Source: Haloarchaeobius amylolyticus
Lineage (GTDB): Archaea; Halobacteriota; Halobacteria; Halobacteriales; Natrialbaceae
Direction: 5' to 3'
NCBI RefSeq assembly: GCF_026616195.1
Contig: NZ_JANHDH010000002.1
Location: forward strand, 372,001 to 436,000
DNA length: 64,000 nucleotides
Part shown: positions 24,603 through 33,987 of the stretch, piece after piece
How the letters are laid out: each line of letters begins with the position of its first letter
Numbering within the stretch: position 1 is the stretch's first letter
Made by a program: the position numbers and the translations under genes
Notes under the pieces: generated by a model
Told to the model about the DNA's origin: nothing
Database searches by the model: none
The model's input: only the letters and a program-made list of their open reading frames with translations

Positions 24603-25808
24603 TCACCGGCTCGACGCGACCGCCGTCTCCCGGCGCATGCGGAACCGCAGGAAGACCGGGACGGTGACCGCGGCCAGCAGTATCTCGACCCCACCGGCGG
24701 TGAGGAACGCGGCCTCGTAGCCGAAGCGGTCGGCGACGGTCCCGCCGACGAGGATGCCCGCGAGGAAGCCGGTGCTCCCGAAGATGTTGAACCCGGCCAT
24801 CGCGACCCCGCGCTCGGTGTCGCGCGCGAGGTCGGTCACGAGGGCCATCGTCGCCGGCGACATCATCGCGCCGACCACGCCGACCGCGACCATCGCGGCG
24901 CCCGCGAGCTGGACCGTCGGGGCGAGGCCGACCGCGACGATGGCGACCCCGTAGCAGACCGAGCCCGCGACGACCGGAACCGTCCGGCCGATGCGGTCGG
25001 AGGCGACGCCGAAGGGGTACTGCAGGAGTGCGAAGGGCGCGAAGAAGAGCGCGAGCATCAGCCCGGTCGCGCCGGGGCTGAGTTCGAACACCTCCCGGAA
25101 GTACAGCGTGCCGACGAGCGCGAAGAACCCGGCGGTCAGGCGGTCGATGAAGCCGAAGGCGTAGGGGACGAGCAGGATGGGGGTGTCCCGGACGCCGGCG
25201 AGCGCCCGCCAGATGGTCGACTCGGTGTCGTCGACCGGCCCCTCGCGCTCGTCGATGGCGACGGTCGCCAGCACCGCCACCCCGAACATGAGGACGCTGG
25301 CGGCGGCGACCGGGACCAGCGTGCCGACCTCGTAGAGCTGCCCGCCGAGTGGTGCGCCGAGGGCGGTCCCGGCGCCGATGGCGATACCGGCCGCGCCCAT
25401 GTTCCGGCCGTGGCCACCTTCGAGGTCCATCAGCATCGTCATCGCCAGCGAGAACGCGCCGATGGTGGCCGCGCCCTGGAACAGCCGGACGACCAGCACC
25501 GCCCAGAACGGCATGGTCGTCACGGTCGGCAGGAGCGCGAGCAGGGCGTAACCCACGCCGCCGCCGATGGTCCCGGCGACGACGAAGGGCACCCGGCGGC
25601 CGGTCGCGTCGCTGGCGGCGCCCCAGACGCCGGCGAAGGCGACGAACGCGGCGAACTCGACCGCGAGGAACCACATCCCGCCCTCGAGCGCCGCCCCACC
25701 GCCGAAGGCGGCGACGAGCGTGTCGAGCCCCGGGTAGAGCAACACCTGCGCGAGGAGCACGACGAAGACGACGCTCGCGAGGACGATGCGGTCGCGGCGG
25801 GTTGTCAC
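24603..25808 (-). CDS. MFS transporter
   Basis: A 401-residue carrier of about 12 helices, with GTG start at 25808 (VTTRRDRIVLASVVFVVLLAQVLLYPGLDTLVAAFGG). Motif A is degenerate: GAASDATGRRVPFVVAG after helix 2 and GVASDRIGRTVPVVAG after helix 8, both of the GxxxDxxGRR type. Such symmetry resembles sugar/drug antiporters. Upstream in-frame residues are basic and would overlap the promoter of the divergent MBL gene, so they are rejected. Substrate unknown. Confidence 0.82.
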   Translation of the reverse strand: MTTRRDRIVLASVVFVVLLAQVLLYPGLDTLVAAFGGGAALEGGMWFLAVEFAAFVAFAGVWGAASDATGRRVPFVVAGTIGGGVGYALLALLPTVTTMPFWAVLVVRLFQGAATIGAFSLAMTMLMDLEGGHGRNMGAAGIAIGAGTALGAPLGGQLYEVGTLVPVAAASVLMFGVAVLATVAIDEREGPVDDTESTIWRALAGVRDTPILLVPYAFGFIDRLTAGFFALVGTLYFREVFELSPGATGLMLALFFAPFALLQYPFGVASDRIGRTVPVVAGSVCYGVAIVAVGLAPTVQLAGAAMVAVGVVGAMMSPATMALVTDLARDTERGVAMAGFNIFGSTGFLAGILVGGTVADRFGYEAAFLTAGGVEILLAAVTVPVFLRFRMRRETAVASSR

Positions 25809-25917
25809 GCCCGGGCGTAGGGCGTCATCGTATGAAGATGCACGGATTCCGGGAGCACCGTACCGGGGGCCTGCCGCGGCCTCTACGACTTTGTACCCGA
25901 CACCCGTAACCGCCGAC

Positions 25918-26601
25918 ATGACCACGCGACTCGCCGACGGCGTCTGGCAGTTCGCCTGCCGGGGCGTCAACGTCTACCTCCTCGAAGACGGCGACGACCT
26001 CGTGCTCGTCGACGCCGGGACGCCCTGGGACGCCGGGCGCATCCGGGCCGGCGTGCTCGACACGGGCCACGACCTCCGGGACGTCGACCGCGTCGTCGTC
26101 ACGCACTACGACCTCGACCACGTGGGTGCACTCGGGAAACTGGCCCCAGACCTCGACGCGTACCTCGTCGCGGGCGAGCACACCGCCAGCGTGCTCCGCG
26201 GCGACCGCCGGCCGGACGCGCCCGGCACGAAGGGGTTCCTGACGAAGCACCTCGTCAGCCGCCTCGTCACGCTCCCGGACCTCCCCGTCGAGGCGGTCCC
26301 TGACGGCGAGCAGACCGGGAGCTTCGCCGCGTTCGCGACGCCCGGACACACGCCGGGGCACACCTGTTTCGTCAGTCCGGACCTCGGGGTCGGCCTGCTC
26401 GGTGACCTCGCTCGCGGGACCGAGGACGGCACCCTCGAACGGGTGCCCCGGTTCGTCGACGCCGACCGGGAGCAGGCGGGCGAGAGCATCGCGTCCTTCG
26501 CGGAGCGCACGCCCGCCTTCGAGGTCGCCTGCATGGGCCACGGTGAGCCGCTCCGGGACCAGGGCGACGAGCAGGTGCGCCGGCTCGCGGCCCGGCTCTG
26601 A
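25918..26601 (+). CDS. MBL-fold metallo-hydrolase with altered metal motif
   Basis: A 227-residue metallo-beta-lactamase-fold protein. The usual HxHxDH becomes HYDLDH (VVVTHYDLDHVGALGKL), so the second histidine is Asp. Remaining ligands are found: GHTPGHTCF (third motif), LLGDLARG (Asp) and CMGHGEPL (final His). Substrate could be a thioester or a phosphoester; no operon partners. The ATG at 25918 is the first methionine aligned with the fold, about 110 bases from the divergent carrier. Confidence 0.82.
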   Translation: MTTRLADGVWQFACRGVNVYLLEDGDDLVLVDAGTPWDAGRIRAGVLDTGHDLRDVDRVVVTHYDLDHVGALGKLAPDLDAYLVAGEHTASVLRGDRRPDAPGTKGFLTKHLVSRLVTLPDLPVEAVPDGEQTGSFAAFATPGHTPGHTCFVSPDLGVGLLGDLARGTEDGTLERVPRFVDADREQAGESIASFAERTPAFEVACMGHGEPLRDQGDEQVRRLAARL

Positions 26602-26661
26602 CCCGCGCCGGAATCTGTCGTCATCTTTATCGCGGAATCGGCCCTCGGTTGACGTAGTTCC

Positions 26662-27765
26662 ATGTCTCAACTCCTCTCGGACACCGAAGACGACCTCCAC
26701 CGGGTCATCGACCGCGATGGGTCGGTCGTCGATGGCGAATCGGTCTCGCTGTCCGACGACACGCTGCTGGCGCTGTACGAGGACCTGAAGTTGGCTCGTC
26801 GGTTCGACCGGAAGGCGGTCGCCCTCCAGCGACAGGGTCGGATGGGCACCTACCCGCCCATCTACGGTCAGGAGGGCGCACAGGTCGCGAGCGTCCACGC
26901 GCTCGCGGACGAGGACTGGCTGTTCCCGAGCTACCGGGAGAACGGCGCGATGCTCGCCCGGGGCGTCTCGATGTCGAAGAACCTGGAGTACTGGATGGGG
27001 TCGGAGGCCGGCAACGCGGCCCTGCGCGAGAAGAACGTCTTCACCGTCACGAACCCCATCGCGACGCAGATCCCCCTCGCGACCGGGCTGGCGTGGGGCG
27101 CGAAGCTCAAGGGCGACGACCGGGCCGCGCTGGTCCACTTCGGGGACGGTGCGACCTCCGAAGGGGACTTCCACGAGGGGATGAACTTCGCCGGCGTCTT
27201 CGACGCCCCCGTGGTCTTCTTCTGCAACAACAACCAGTGGGCCATCTCGGTCCCGCGGGAGAACCAGACCGCGAGCACCACCATCGCCCAGAAGGCCGTC
27301 GCCTACGGCTTCGAGGGCGTCCGCGTCGACGGGATGGACCCCATCGCCGTCTACGAGGTCACCCGGAACGCCATCGAGAAGGCGAAGAACCCCGGAGACG
27401 AGCCAGCGCCGACGCTCATCGAGGCGTTCCAGTACCGCCTCGGCGCGCACTCGACCTCCGACGACCCCGGCGTCTACCGCGACGAGGAGCGAACCGAGGA
27501 GTGGCGCCAGCTCGACCCCGTCCCGCGGTTCGAGCGGTTCATGGTCGAGACCGGCCGGCTCGACCAGGAGGCGGTCGACGCCATCGAGCAGGACATCGAG
27601 GACCGGCTGAACGAGGCCGTCGAAGAGGCGGAGTCCGCGACGACCGACCCGCGGCACATCTTCGAGCACGTGTACGCGAACCAGCCGAAGAAGCTCGCAG
27701 AACAGCAGGCGTACCTCGAGGCGCTCCGCGAGGAGTTCGGTGACGACGCGCTGCTAGAGGAGTAA
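26662..27765 (+). CDS. pdhA: 2-oxoacid dehydrogenase E1 alpha subunit (pyruvate dehydrogenase type)
   Basis: A 367-residue thiamine diphosphate enzyme subunit. The TPP motif GDGATSEGDFHEGMNFAGVFDAPVVFFCNNN starts at G161 and ends in the Mg-binding Asn pair. The phosphorylation-loop-like YRLGAHSTSDDP follows. E1 alpha normally pairs with E1 beta, E2 and E3; here none is adjacent, the next gene being convergent dhs eight bases away. It may act with a second, unlinked locus or use a paralogous beta subunit. Oxoacid preference (pyruvate or branched-chain) cannot be read from sequence. Confidence 0.88.
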   Translation: MSQLLSDTEDDLHRVIDRDGSVVDGESVSLSDDTLLALYEDLKLARRFDRKAVALQRQGRMGTYPPIYGQEGAQVASVHALADEDWLFPSYRENGAMLARGVSMSKNLEYWMGSEAGNAALREKNVFTVTNPIATQIPLATGLAWGAKLKGDDRAALVHFGDGATSEGDFHEGMNFAGVFDAPVVFFCNNNQWAISVPRENQTASTTIAQKAVAYGFEGVRVDGMDPIAVYEVTRNAIEKAKNPGDEPAPTLIEAFQYRLGAHSTSDDPGVYRDEERTEEWRQLDPVPRFERFMVETGRLDQEAVDAIEQDIEDRLNEAVEEAESATTDPRHIFEHVYANQPKKLAEQQAYLEALREEFGDDALLEE

Positions 27766-27773
27766 GAGAGGAC

Positions 27774-28811
27774 TCAGTCGTCGTCCGCGACGGCTTCGGC
27801 TTCTTCCTCGTCGGCGTCCTCGCCGACCTGCGGCTCGTACTTCTTGAACGCTTCCGCGACGAGCAGCGGCACGGTGAGGGTCGCCTCGGACTTGACCTCG
27901 ACGTGGTTGGTCACGTCCTCCTTGATCTTGCCCCACGAGACGGCCTCGTCCGGCGGCGCGCCCGAGAGCGACCCGTCGCCCTCGACGCCGGTCGAGACGT
28001 ACACCGCGTAGTCGGCGCCGCCGCGGAACAGGTTCGTCATGATGGCGTGGTGCTTCGGGATGCCGCCGCCCAGCACGATGAGGCCGGTCTTGTCGGCGAG
28101 CAGGCCCTCCTCGATGAGGTCGTCGTAGTCCTGCAGTATCTCGATGCCGACCTCGGAGTCGTAGCCCTGCTTGTAGTAGTAGAGGAAGTTGCCGACCTCG
28201 GCGTCGGTCAGCGCCGGGCAGAAGATGGGGATGTCGTTGTCGGCGGCGTTGGCGAGGATGGAGTCCTCGTCGTCGATGGTCTCGCCGAGTTCGCGGGAGA
28301 ACTCGACGGGCGTGCGGACCTTCTCCTCGGCGAAGAAGTCAGGGAAGAAGTCGTTGAGGTACTCCTCCAGCCAGACGTAGCGGTCCGAGGGGACGAAGAT
28401 GTTGCCGAGGCGGTTGATGCCGCGCTCGCGCATGGCGGCCTCGTCGACGTCCCACTCGCCCATCTTGAACGGCTTCTCGGTCTTGATGACGTCCTCGGTG
28501 ATGGAGCCGGAGGTGGTTATCATCACGTCGACGAGGTCCTCGCGGCAGAGGTACGCGAGCGTCTCGCGCAGGCCCGAGGAGACGATGTTCGAGGTGTAGG
28601 TGAGGTAGATCGTCGCGCCCTCGTCGCGCATCCGTTTCACGATGTCGATGGCCTCGGCGAGGTGGGTCGCCTGGAAGCCGGTCGTCTCGTAGGACGCGAG
28701 CAGTTCCGTGAGGTCGAACTCGCCCTCGAAGTCGTACCCGCGCACGTCGGGTGTGGCGAGCTCCTCCTCGGAGCCCGGGATGACGTTGTCCTTGGTGTCG
28801 TCGTCGCTCAT
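27774..28811 (-). CDS. dhs: deoxyhypusine synthase
   Basis: A 345-residue protein. It transfers the aminobutyl group of spermidine to a lysine of aIF5A, the first step of hypusine formation. Conserved blocks are TYTSNIVSSGLRETLAYL (NAD binding), the mid-region with PIFCPALTDAEVGNFLYYY and the active-site Lys in EAVSWGKIKEDV. The C-terminal tail is very acidic. The ATG at 28811 is 51 bases from the divergent PfpI gene. The frame stays open upstream but those residues lie in the other gene. Confidence 0.94.
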   Translation of the reverse strand: MSDDDTKDNVIPGSEEELATPDVRGYDFEGEFDLTELLASYETTGFQATHLAEAIDIVKRMRDEGATIYLTYTSNIVSSGLRETLAYLCREDLVDVMITTSGSITEDVIKTEKPFKMGEWDVDEAAMRERGINRLGNIFVPSDRYVWLEEYLNDFFPDFFAEEKVRTPVEFSRELGETIDDEDSILANAADNDIPIFCPALTDAEVGNFLYYYKQGYDSEVGIEILQDYDDLIEEGLLADKTGLIVLGGGIPKHHAIMTNLFRGGADYAVYVSTGVEGDGSLSGAPPDEAVSWGKIKEDVTNHVEVKSEATLTVPLLVAEAFKKYEPQVGEDADEEEAEAVADDD

Positions 28812-28862
28812 GTCCGGATACTCGAACCGGACCGATAAGAGGCTTACACTCCAAGGTGGGGT

Positions 28863-29444
28863 ATGCGAGTCGCTATCTTGCTGTACGATGGCTTCGACGA
28901 ACTCGACGCGATCGGGCCCTACGAGGTGTTCCAGACGGCCGGCGACCTCGGCGGGGAGATGGAAGCCTCCCTGCGGACGGTCGACCCGGTGTCGACGGTC
29001 ACCGCCAGTCACGGCCTCACGGTCGCGCCGGACGGGGAGTTCGATGACTACGACGCCGACCTCGTGCTGGTCCCCGGCGGCGGCTGGAACTCGGGGGCGG
29101 ACGAACCGGGCGCGCGCCGCGAGTTCGAGGCCGGGAAGATCCCCGACCTGCTCGAATCTATCCACGACGAGACGACCGTCGCCAGCGTCTGCACCGGCGC
29201 GATGTTGCTCGCCGCGGCGGGCCTGCTCAACAACCGCCCGGCGACGACCCACCACAGCGCGAAGGAGGACCTCGCGGTGTTCGCGAACGTCCGGGACGAC
29301 CGCATCGTCGACGAGGGCGACGTGCTGACCGCGGGCGGCGTGACCGCGGGGCTGGACCTCGCGTTCTACCTGGTCAGGACCCGCTGTGAGGCGGGTATCG
29401 GCGAGGCGGTCGCCGACGAGATGGAGTACCAGCCACGGGTGTAG
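28863..29444 (+). CDS. DJ-1/PfpI family protein
   Basis: A 193-residue protein of the DJ-1/PfpI glutamine amidotransferase-like superfamily. The nucleophile elbow is ASVCTGAMLLAAAG with Cys110; E18-region (GPYEVF) supplies the conserved Glu, and THHSAKEDL carries the following histidine. The GVTAGLDLAFYLV segment is typical of the AraC-amidase-like subgroup but no HTH is attached. Activity could be isonitrile hydratase-like, glyoxalase or deglycase; not decided. Confidence 0.85.
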   Translation: MRVAILLYDGFDELDAIGPYEVFQTAGDLGGEMEASLRTVDPVSTVTASHGLTVAPDGEFDDYDADLVLVPGGGWNSGADEPGARREFEAGKIPDLLESIHDETTVASVCTGAMLLAAAGLLNNRPATTHHSAKEDLAVFANVRDDRIVDEGDVLTAGGVTAGLDLAFYLVRTRCEAGIGEAVADEMEYQPRV

Positions 29445-29481
29445 GCGACGGGACGCCGGCTGGAGCGAGTCGGCCGGCAGG

Positions 29482-31095
29482 TCACCCCTGCCCGACCATG
29501 TCCTCCTCGTCGTCCCACTCCTGCTGGCGGAGTTCGTACTTCTGGATCTTCCCGGTCGCCGTGGTCGGGAGCTCCTCGACGAATTTGAACCGGCGGACGA
29601 CCTTGTAGCTCGCGAGGTGTTCGCGGGTGAACGCGGTGAGCTCCTCGGGGTCGACGCCGGGGTTCTCGGGGTCGCCGTTCTCGGGCACGATGAACGCCTT
29701 CGGCGTCTCGCCCCACTGCTCGCTGGGCGAGGGGATGACGGCGACCGCGGCGACGGCAGGGTGGTCGAACAGCGTGTCCTCCAGTTCGATGCTGGAGATG
29801 TTCTCGCCGCCGGAGATGATGATGTCCTTCTTGCGGTCGCGGATGGCGATCATCCCGTCCTCGTCGACGGTCGCGAGGTCGCCCATGTGGTAGAAGCCCT
29901 CCAGTCGCTCGGAGAACGCCTCCTCCGTGGCCTCGGGCTTGTTCCAGTAGCCCTCCATGACCTGGTTCCCGCGGACGACGACCTCGCCGACGGTCGCGTC
30001 GTCGCGGGGCACCTCCTCGCCGTCCTCGTCGACGACGCGGATCTCGGTGCCGAGGAAGCCCAGCCCCTGGCGCTTCTTGACCGCGAACCGGGCGTCGTCC
30101 TCGTCGTCGAAGAACCGCCGGAAGTCCGAGGTCGTGATGAGGGGGCCGGTCTCGGTCGCGCCGTAGACGTGCTTGAGGTACCAGCCGAACTCGTCCTCGA
30201 CGAGTCGGAGGGTGGCCTCCGGCGGGGCCGCACCGGCGGTGGCGACGCGCACGTCGTTCTCGCCGGTGACGACGGGCTCGTGTTCCTCGTAGTAGTTCGA
30301 GAGGATGTTGAGCACGGTCGGGGCGCCACAGAAGTACGAGACGTCCTCGGTCTGGATGGCGTCGAAGACGTACGCGGGGTCGACCCCGCGGGCGCAGACG
30401 TGTGTCGCGCCCATGCCGGTGATGGCGTAGATGTGACCCCAGCCGTTGACGTGGAACATCGGGAGCGTCCAGAGGTAGATGTCGTCGTCCGCGATGTCCT
30501 GGTGGATGGTGATGAGGTAGGCGTGCAGGGTCTCGTTGCGGTGGGTCCGCATCACGCCCTTCGGGTCACCGGTGGTCCCGGAGGTGTAGTTGATGGTGAC
30601 CACGTCGTCCTCGTCCATCTCGGGGCGGTCGTACTCGCCGTCGGACTCGTCGAGGACGGCCTCGAAGTCCTCCCAATCTCCGTCCACAGCGTCCGCGTCG
30701 TTGCAGATGAATATCTCGGTCGGCACCTCGTCCCGCACCGCCTCGACCTTCTCGGCGTACTCGTAGTCGGCGACGACGGCTTTGACGCCGGCGTCCTCGA
30801 GGATGTACGCGAAGTCGTCCGGTGTGAGCCGGTAGTTCAGCGGGGTGTGAACGCCGCCGAGCTGCATCGTCGCGTAGGCGGTCTCGAGCTGGTAGTGCGT
30901 GTTCGGGTCGAGGACGGCGACGCGGTCGCCCTGCTCGACGCCCCGGGCTTCCAGGGCGGCCGAGAGCGCGTCGACGCGCTCGCCCAGTTCGCCGTAGGTG
31001 AAGCGCTCGCCGTCGGTCGCGACGACGGCCTCCTTCTCGCCGTACAGTCGCCGTGCGCGGTCGAGGAAGTCCGTGACCAGTAGTGGTTTTCGCAT
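29482..31095 (-). CDS. long-chain acyl-CoA synthetase family (AMP-binding) protein
   Basis: A 537-residue adenylate-forming enzyme. P-loop NYTSGTTGDPKGVM at residues ~165-178, the A5 motif YGATETGP, the A7 motif YHMGDLATVDEDGMIAIRDRKKDIIISGGENISS and the terminal catalytic Lys in TATGKIQKYELR. It activates fatty or related acids to acyl-CoA via acyl-AMP. Single gene, ends convergently with PfpI 37 bases away. Chain-length preference is unknown. Confidence 0.9.
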   Translation of the reverse strand: MRKPLLVTDFLDRARRLYGEKEAVVATDGERFTYGELGERVDALSAALEARGVEQGDRVAVLDPNTHYQLETAYATMQLGGVHTPLNYRLTPDDFAYILEDAGVKAVVADYEYAEKVEAVRDEVPTEIFICNDADAVDGDWEDFEAVLDESDGEYDRPEMDEDDVVTINYTSGTTGDPKGVMRTHRNETLHAYLITIHQDIADDDIYLWTLPMFHVNGWGHIYAITGMGATHVCARGVDPAYVFDAIQTEDVSYFCGAPTVLNILSNYYEEHEPVVTGENDVRVATAGAAPPEATLRLVEDEFGWYLKHVYGATETGPLITTSDFRRFFDDEDDARFAVKKRQGLGFLGTEIRVVDEDGEEVPRDDATVGEVVVRGNQVMEGYWNKPEATEEAFSERLEGFYHMGDLATVDEDGMIAIRDRKKDIIISGGENISSIELEDTLFDHPAVAAVAVIPSPSEQWGETPKAFIVPENGDPENPGVDPEELTAFTREHLASYKVVRRFKFVEELPTTATGKIQKYELRQQEWDDEEDMVGQG

Positions 31096-31225
31096 ACGAG
31101 AACCGACGACGGCCCCCCACTATGATTGATTGTTCATTACAAATCTCGCCGGATAACGAACGCATTGGTGTCACGAGACCGAGACAGGGGCGACCTGTGC
31201 CACCCCGCCGGCGAGAGGGTGACTC

Positions 31226-32620
31226 TCAGATGGACGACCGATACCGGTCGACGGCCCGATACGAGAGGACCGTCGCCTCGGTGCCGAACCACCCCACGAG
31301 CATGAGGCCACCGAGGATGGCGTAGAACATGTCCCACCCGGTCATCCAGACCGGGCTGATCCACGGCGCGTAGTGGCCCCACATCGTCGCGAACTCGGTC
31401 GCGTAGCCCGAGAGCGGGGTGCCCGCGAAGGTCGCCTGCACCGAGGCGCGGAACGGGACGCTGTCGCCGCCGCCGGCGGTGAGGTTCGCGCTCCCGGTGA
31501 TGTCGTAGGTCCCACTCGCGCCCATGTCGCGGATGGTCGGCCCCTCCTGTACGGACTCGTCGCCCGTCCCGAGGCGCTCGGCGTCGTAGGGCCCCCACGT
31601 CGCGTAGTACTCCCAGACGACCTCGCCGGTCGGTGTGATTTCCAGCACGCGGTGGTTGAGCGTGTCGGTGACGAGGGTGTTCCCGTTCGGGAGGCGGTCG
31701 GCGTCGCGCGGCCAGTTCAGCGTGTTCTGGCCGACCGTCCAGGTGCGGACCCACTCGCCGTTCTCGTAGGCGTACTCGACGATGCGGTTGTTCCCGGAGT
31801 CCGCGACCAGCAGCGTCGGCGTGCCGTTGTCGCTGACCATGTAGTCCGGGTTGTGCTGCTCGTTCAGGACCGAGTGGTCCCCGTCGCTGCCGAGGCGGTT
31901 CGTGATGTTCTTCGTCTCCATGTCCACGATGACCGCCTGGTCGAAGTTCCGCGGCGAGAGCAGGAGCCGGTCGTCGCCGATGGCGTCGACGTCGTTGCTG
32001 TGGGACCAGTCGGTGTTCATCCCCCCGTCGGTGTCCGCCGGGAAGTGGTCCCTGTACTTCCAGCGCCAGGTCACCTCGTCGGTGGTCAGGTTGTAGACGA
32101 CGATCTCGTCCTCGCTGGTCTCGTTGTCGGCGTCCCACGCGCGCATGTGCGAGATGACGAGTTCGTCCTCGCTCAGCATGTCCGCGTCGTGGGTGTCCTC
32201 GAAGGGGAAGGTCCGCTCCCAGACGCGCTCGCCGGTGTCGGGGTTCAACTCGTAGATGACGGTCTTCCCCGAGCGCGGGGAGACCACGAGCATGTTCCCG
32301 TTCGGGAGCGGGTCGGTGTCGAAGAACCACGCGTTCTTGCCCTTACTGCTGTTGTGGACCCACTCGGTGATACCGCGCTCACCGGCGGCGACGAGGCGGG
32401 CGGGCTTCTTGTTGTTCGTCGAACCGCGGAACGTGAAGCCCTGCACGCTCACGACGGTCGTGTCGCTGGCGGGACTCGTCACGGTCCCGCGCTGGAGTGA
32501 TGGCTGGTCTGCGGGGTCGTAGGTGGCCGCGCTACCCACGGCCGGCGCGAAGAGCGCGAGCACGAGGACGAAGACGGCGGCCCGGACGACCCAGGAATCG
32601 AGGGCGGGGAGCTGTCGCAC
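31226..32620 (-). CDS. arylsulfotransferase-like (ASST) exported beta-propeller protein
   Basis: A 464-residue protein (GTG start) with an N-terminal signal peptide (VVRAAVFVLVLALFAPAVGSA) and a C-terminal membrane anchor (AILGGLMLVGWFGTEATVL). Between them is a propeller of repeats such as WFFDTDPLPNGNMLVVSPRSGKTVIYELNPDTGERVWE, RDADRLPNGNTLVTDTLNHRVLEITPTGEVVWE, which fits the aryl sulfotransferase/ASST family, though the catalytic His was not confirmed. It would face the outside of the membrane. Confidence 0.72.
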   Translation of the reverse strand: MRQLPALDSWVVRAAVFVLVLALFAPAVGSAATYDPADQPSLQRGTVTSPASDTTVVSVQGFTFRGSTNNKKPARLVAAGERGITEWVHNSSKGKNAWFFDTDPLPNGNMLVVSPRSGKTVIYELNPDTGERVWERTFPFEDTHDADMLSEDELVISHMRAWDADNETSEDEIVVYNLTTDEVTWRWKYRDHFPADTDGGMNTDWSHSNDVDAIGDDRLLLSPRNFDQAVIVDMETKNITNRLGSDGDHSVLNEQHNPDYMVSDNGTPTLLVADSGNNRIVEYAYENGEWVRTWTVGQNTLNWPRDADRLPNGNTLVTDTLNHRVLEITPTGEVVWEYYATWGPYDAERLGTGDESVQEGPTIRDMGASGTYDITGSANLTAGGGDSVPFRASVQATFAGTPLSGYATEFATMWGHYAPWISPVWMTGWDMFYAILGGLMLVGWFGTEATVLSYRAVDRYRSSI

Positions 32621-32669
32621 GGCCCCGACTCGGGGGAGGCCGAAAGAGTATCTTACGAAGGCGGCGCGG

Positions 32670-33929
32670 TCACCACTCCGTGATGGCGCCGGCCCCCTGC
32701 GTGTACCAGAGCGACCCGAAGAACGCGAGGACGCCCGTGAGCGCCGACGCGCCGCCGACGTAGAACACCCACTGCATGCCGACCTGGGTCATGAGGAACC
32801 CGCCGAGCATCGGGGCGCCGACGCTCCCCGGGCGCCAGACCAGTTCGCGGACGCCGAAACTGGACGCGACGCCGGCCCCGTCGGTCCCCTCGTCGGCGAA
32901 CAGCGCCATGCTCGCGGGCTCGCGGAAGGAGTCCGCGACCCCGAGGAGCATGTTCAGGCCGACGAGGACCGGGAAGGCCGCCGAGAGCTCACCCAGGACG
33001 GGATAGGTCGCCGGGAGGCCGAGCGCCGCCCCGACCGCGGGCGAGAACGGGACGAGCACCGCGACGGCCGCGTACATCGTGCCGCCGAACAGGACGAACA
33101 GCGACCGGCCGAACCGGTCCGAGAGGATGCCGGTGTAGGGCTGCAACAGCATGTTCGTCAACTTCTCCGAGGTCAGGACGACCGCGACCGCGAGCCCGGC
33201 CTCGGTGTAGCCCAGGCCACCCTCGGCCGCGGCGACCCCGGCGTAGATGGGGACCCACGTCCGGACGAGGGTGACCGCGACCGCGTACTGCGCCCGGAAG
33301 CTCGTCAGGGTGAGGATGCGGTCGTTGAGTGCGAGGTCCGAGAACGGAAAGCCCTCGATGCGGGTGTCGTCCGGCGCGAGCATGAGCCAGACGCCGAGGG
33401 TCGCCACCGACACCAGCGCCACGATGAGCATGTAGATGGGCGTGAACCCGACCTGTTCGTAGAGGTAGCCCGCCGAGAGCCCGCCGAGGATGGCCGCGGC
33501 GAAGCGCCAGGCGTTGGCCTTCCCGATGTAGTTCGCGCGCTCGTCGTGGGCCGCGAGTTCGCCGACCATCGAGAGCGACATCAGGCCGGAGCCGGTGACG
33601 GCGATGCCCTGGAGCCCACGGACGAGGATGAACTCCAGGCTCGCGCCGTCGAACACCGAGATGGCGGCGAACCCGGCGTACGCGAGGACGCTCACCGCCA
33701 GACTGAACAGCAACACGTCGCGCTTGTCGTAGCGGTCGCCGGCCCACGCCAGCGGGACGACCGCGACGGTCTGGGCGATGGTGAAACCCGAGATGAACAG
33801 GCCGACCACGAGGCCGGAAGGGTCGAAGATGTTGATGTAGAAGGGGAGCAACGTCGCCAGGGTGACGAACCCGAACCCGGTCGCAAAGCGGGTGAGGTAG
33901 AGCGCGTAGAATCGCGAGTCGTCTGTCAC
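32670..33929 (-). CDS. MFS transporter
   Basis: A 419-residue carrier with about 12 helices (GTG start, VTDDSRFYALYLTRFATGFGFVT). Motif A occurs as PLAWAGDRYDKRDVLLFS and LQPYTGILSDRFGRSLFVLFG, one in each half. Substrate unknown; the gene is downstream of the cystathionine synthase family gene on the same strand, 58 bases apart, with no overlap, so co-transcription is possible but not certain. Confidence 0.85.
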   Translation of the reverse strand: MTDDSRFYALYLTRFATGFGFVTLATLLPFYINIFDPSGLVVGLFISGFTIAQTVAVVPLAWAGDRYDKRDVLLFSLAVSVLAYAGFAAISVFDGASLEFILVRGLQGIAVTGSGLMSLSMVGELAAHDERANYIGKANAWRFAAAILGGLSAGYLYEQVGFTPIYMLIVALVSVATLGVWLMLAPDDTRIEGFPFSDLALNDRILTLTSFRAQYAVAVTLVRTWVPIYAGVAAAEGGLGYTEAGLAVAVVLTSEKLTNMLLQPYTGILSDRFGRSLFVLFGGTMYAAVAVLVPFSPAVGAALGLPATYPVLGELSAAFPVLVGLNMLLGVADSFREPASMALFADEGTDGAGVASSFGVRELVWRPGSVGAPMLGGFLMTQVGMQWVFYVGGASALTGVLAFFGSLWYTQGAGAITEW

Positions 33930-33987
33930 TGCCGGAGGGTCCGGTGGTTCGACACAAGTCGATTCCGGTTCCGGCGACGCGACCGGC

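Noticed and set aside
31096-31225. TGATTGATTG-containing stretch as an operator of a fatty-acid regulator before the acyl-CoA synthetase
   Set aside because: Symmetry is poor and no regulator is adjacent; not convincing.
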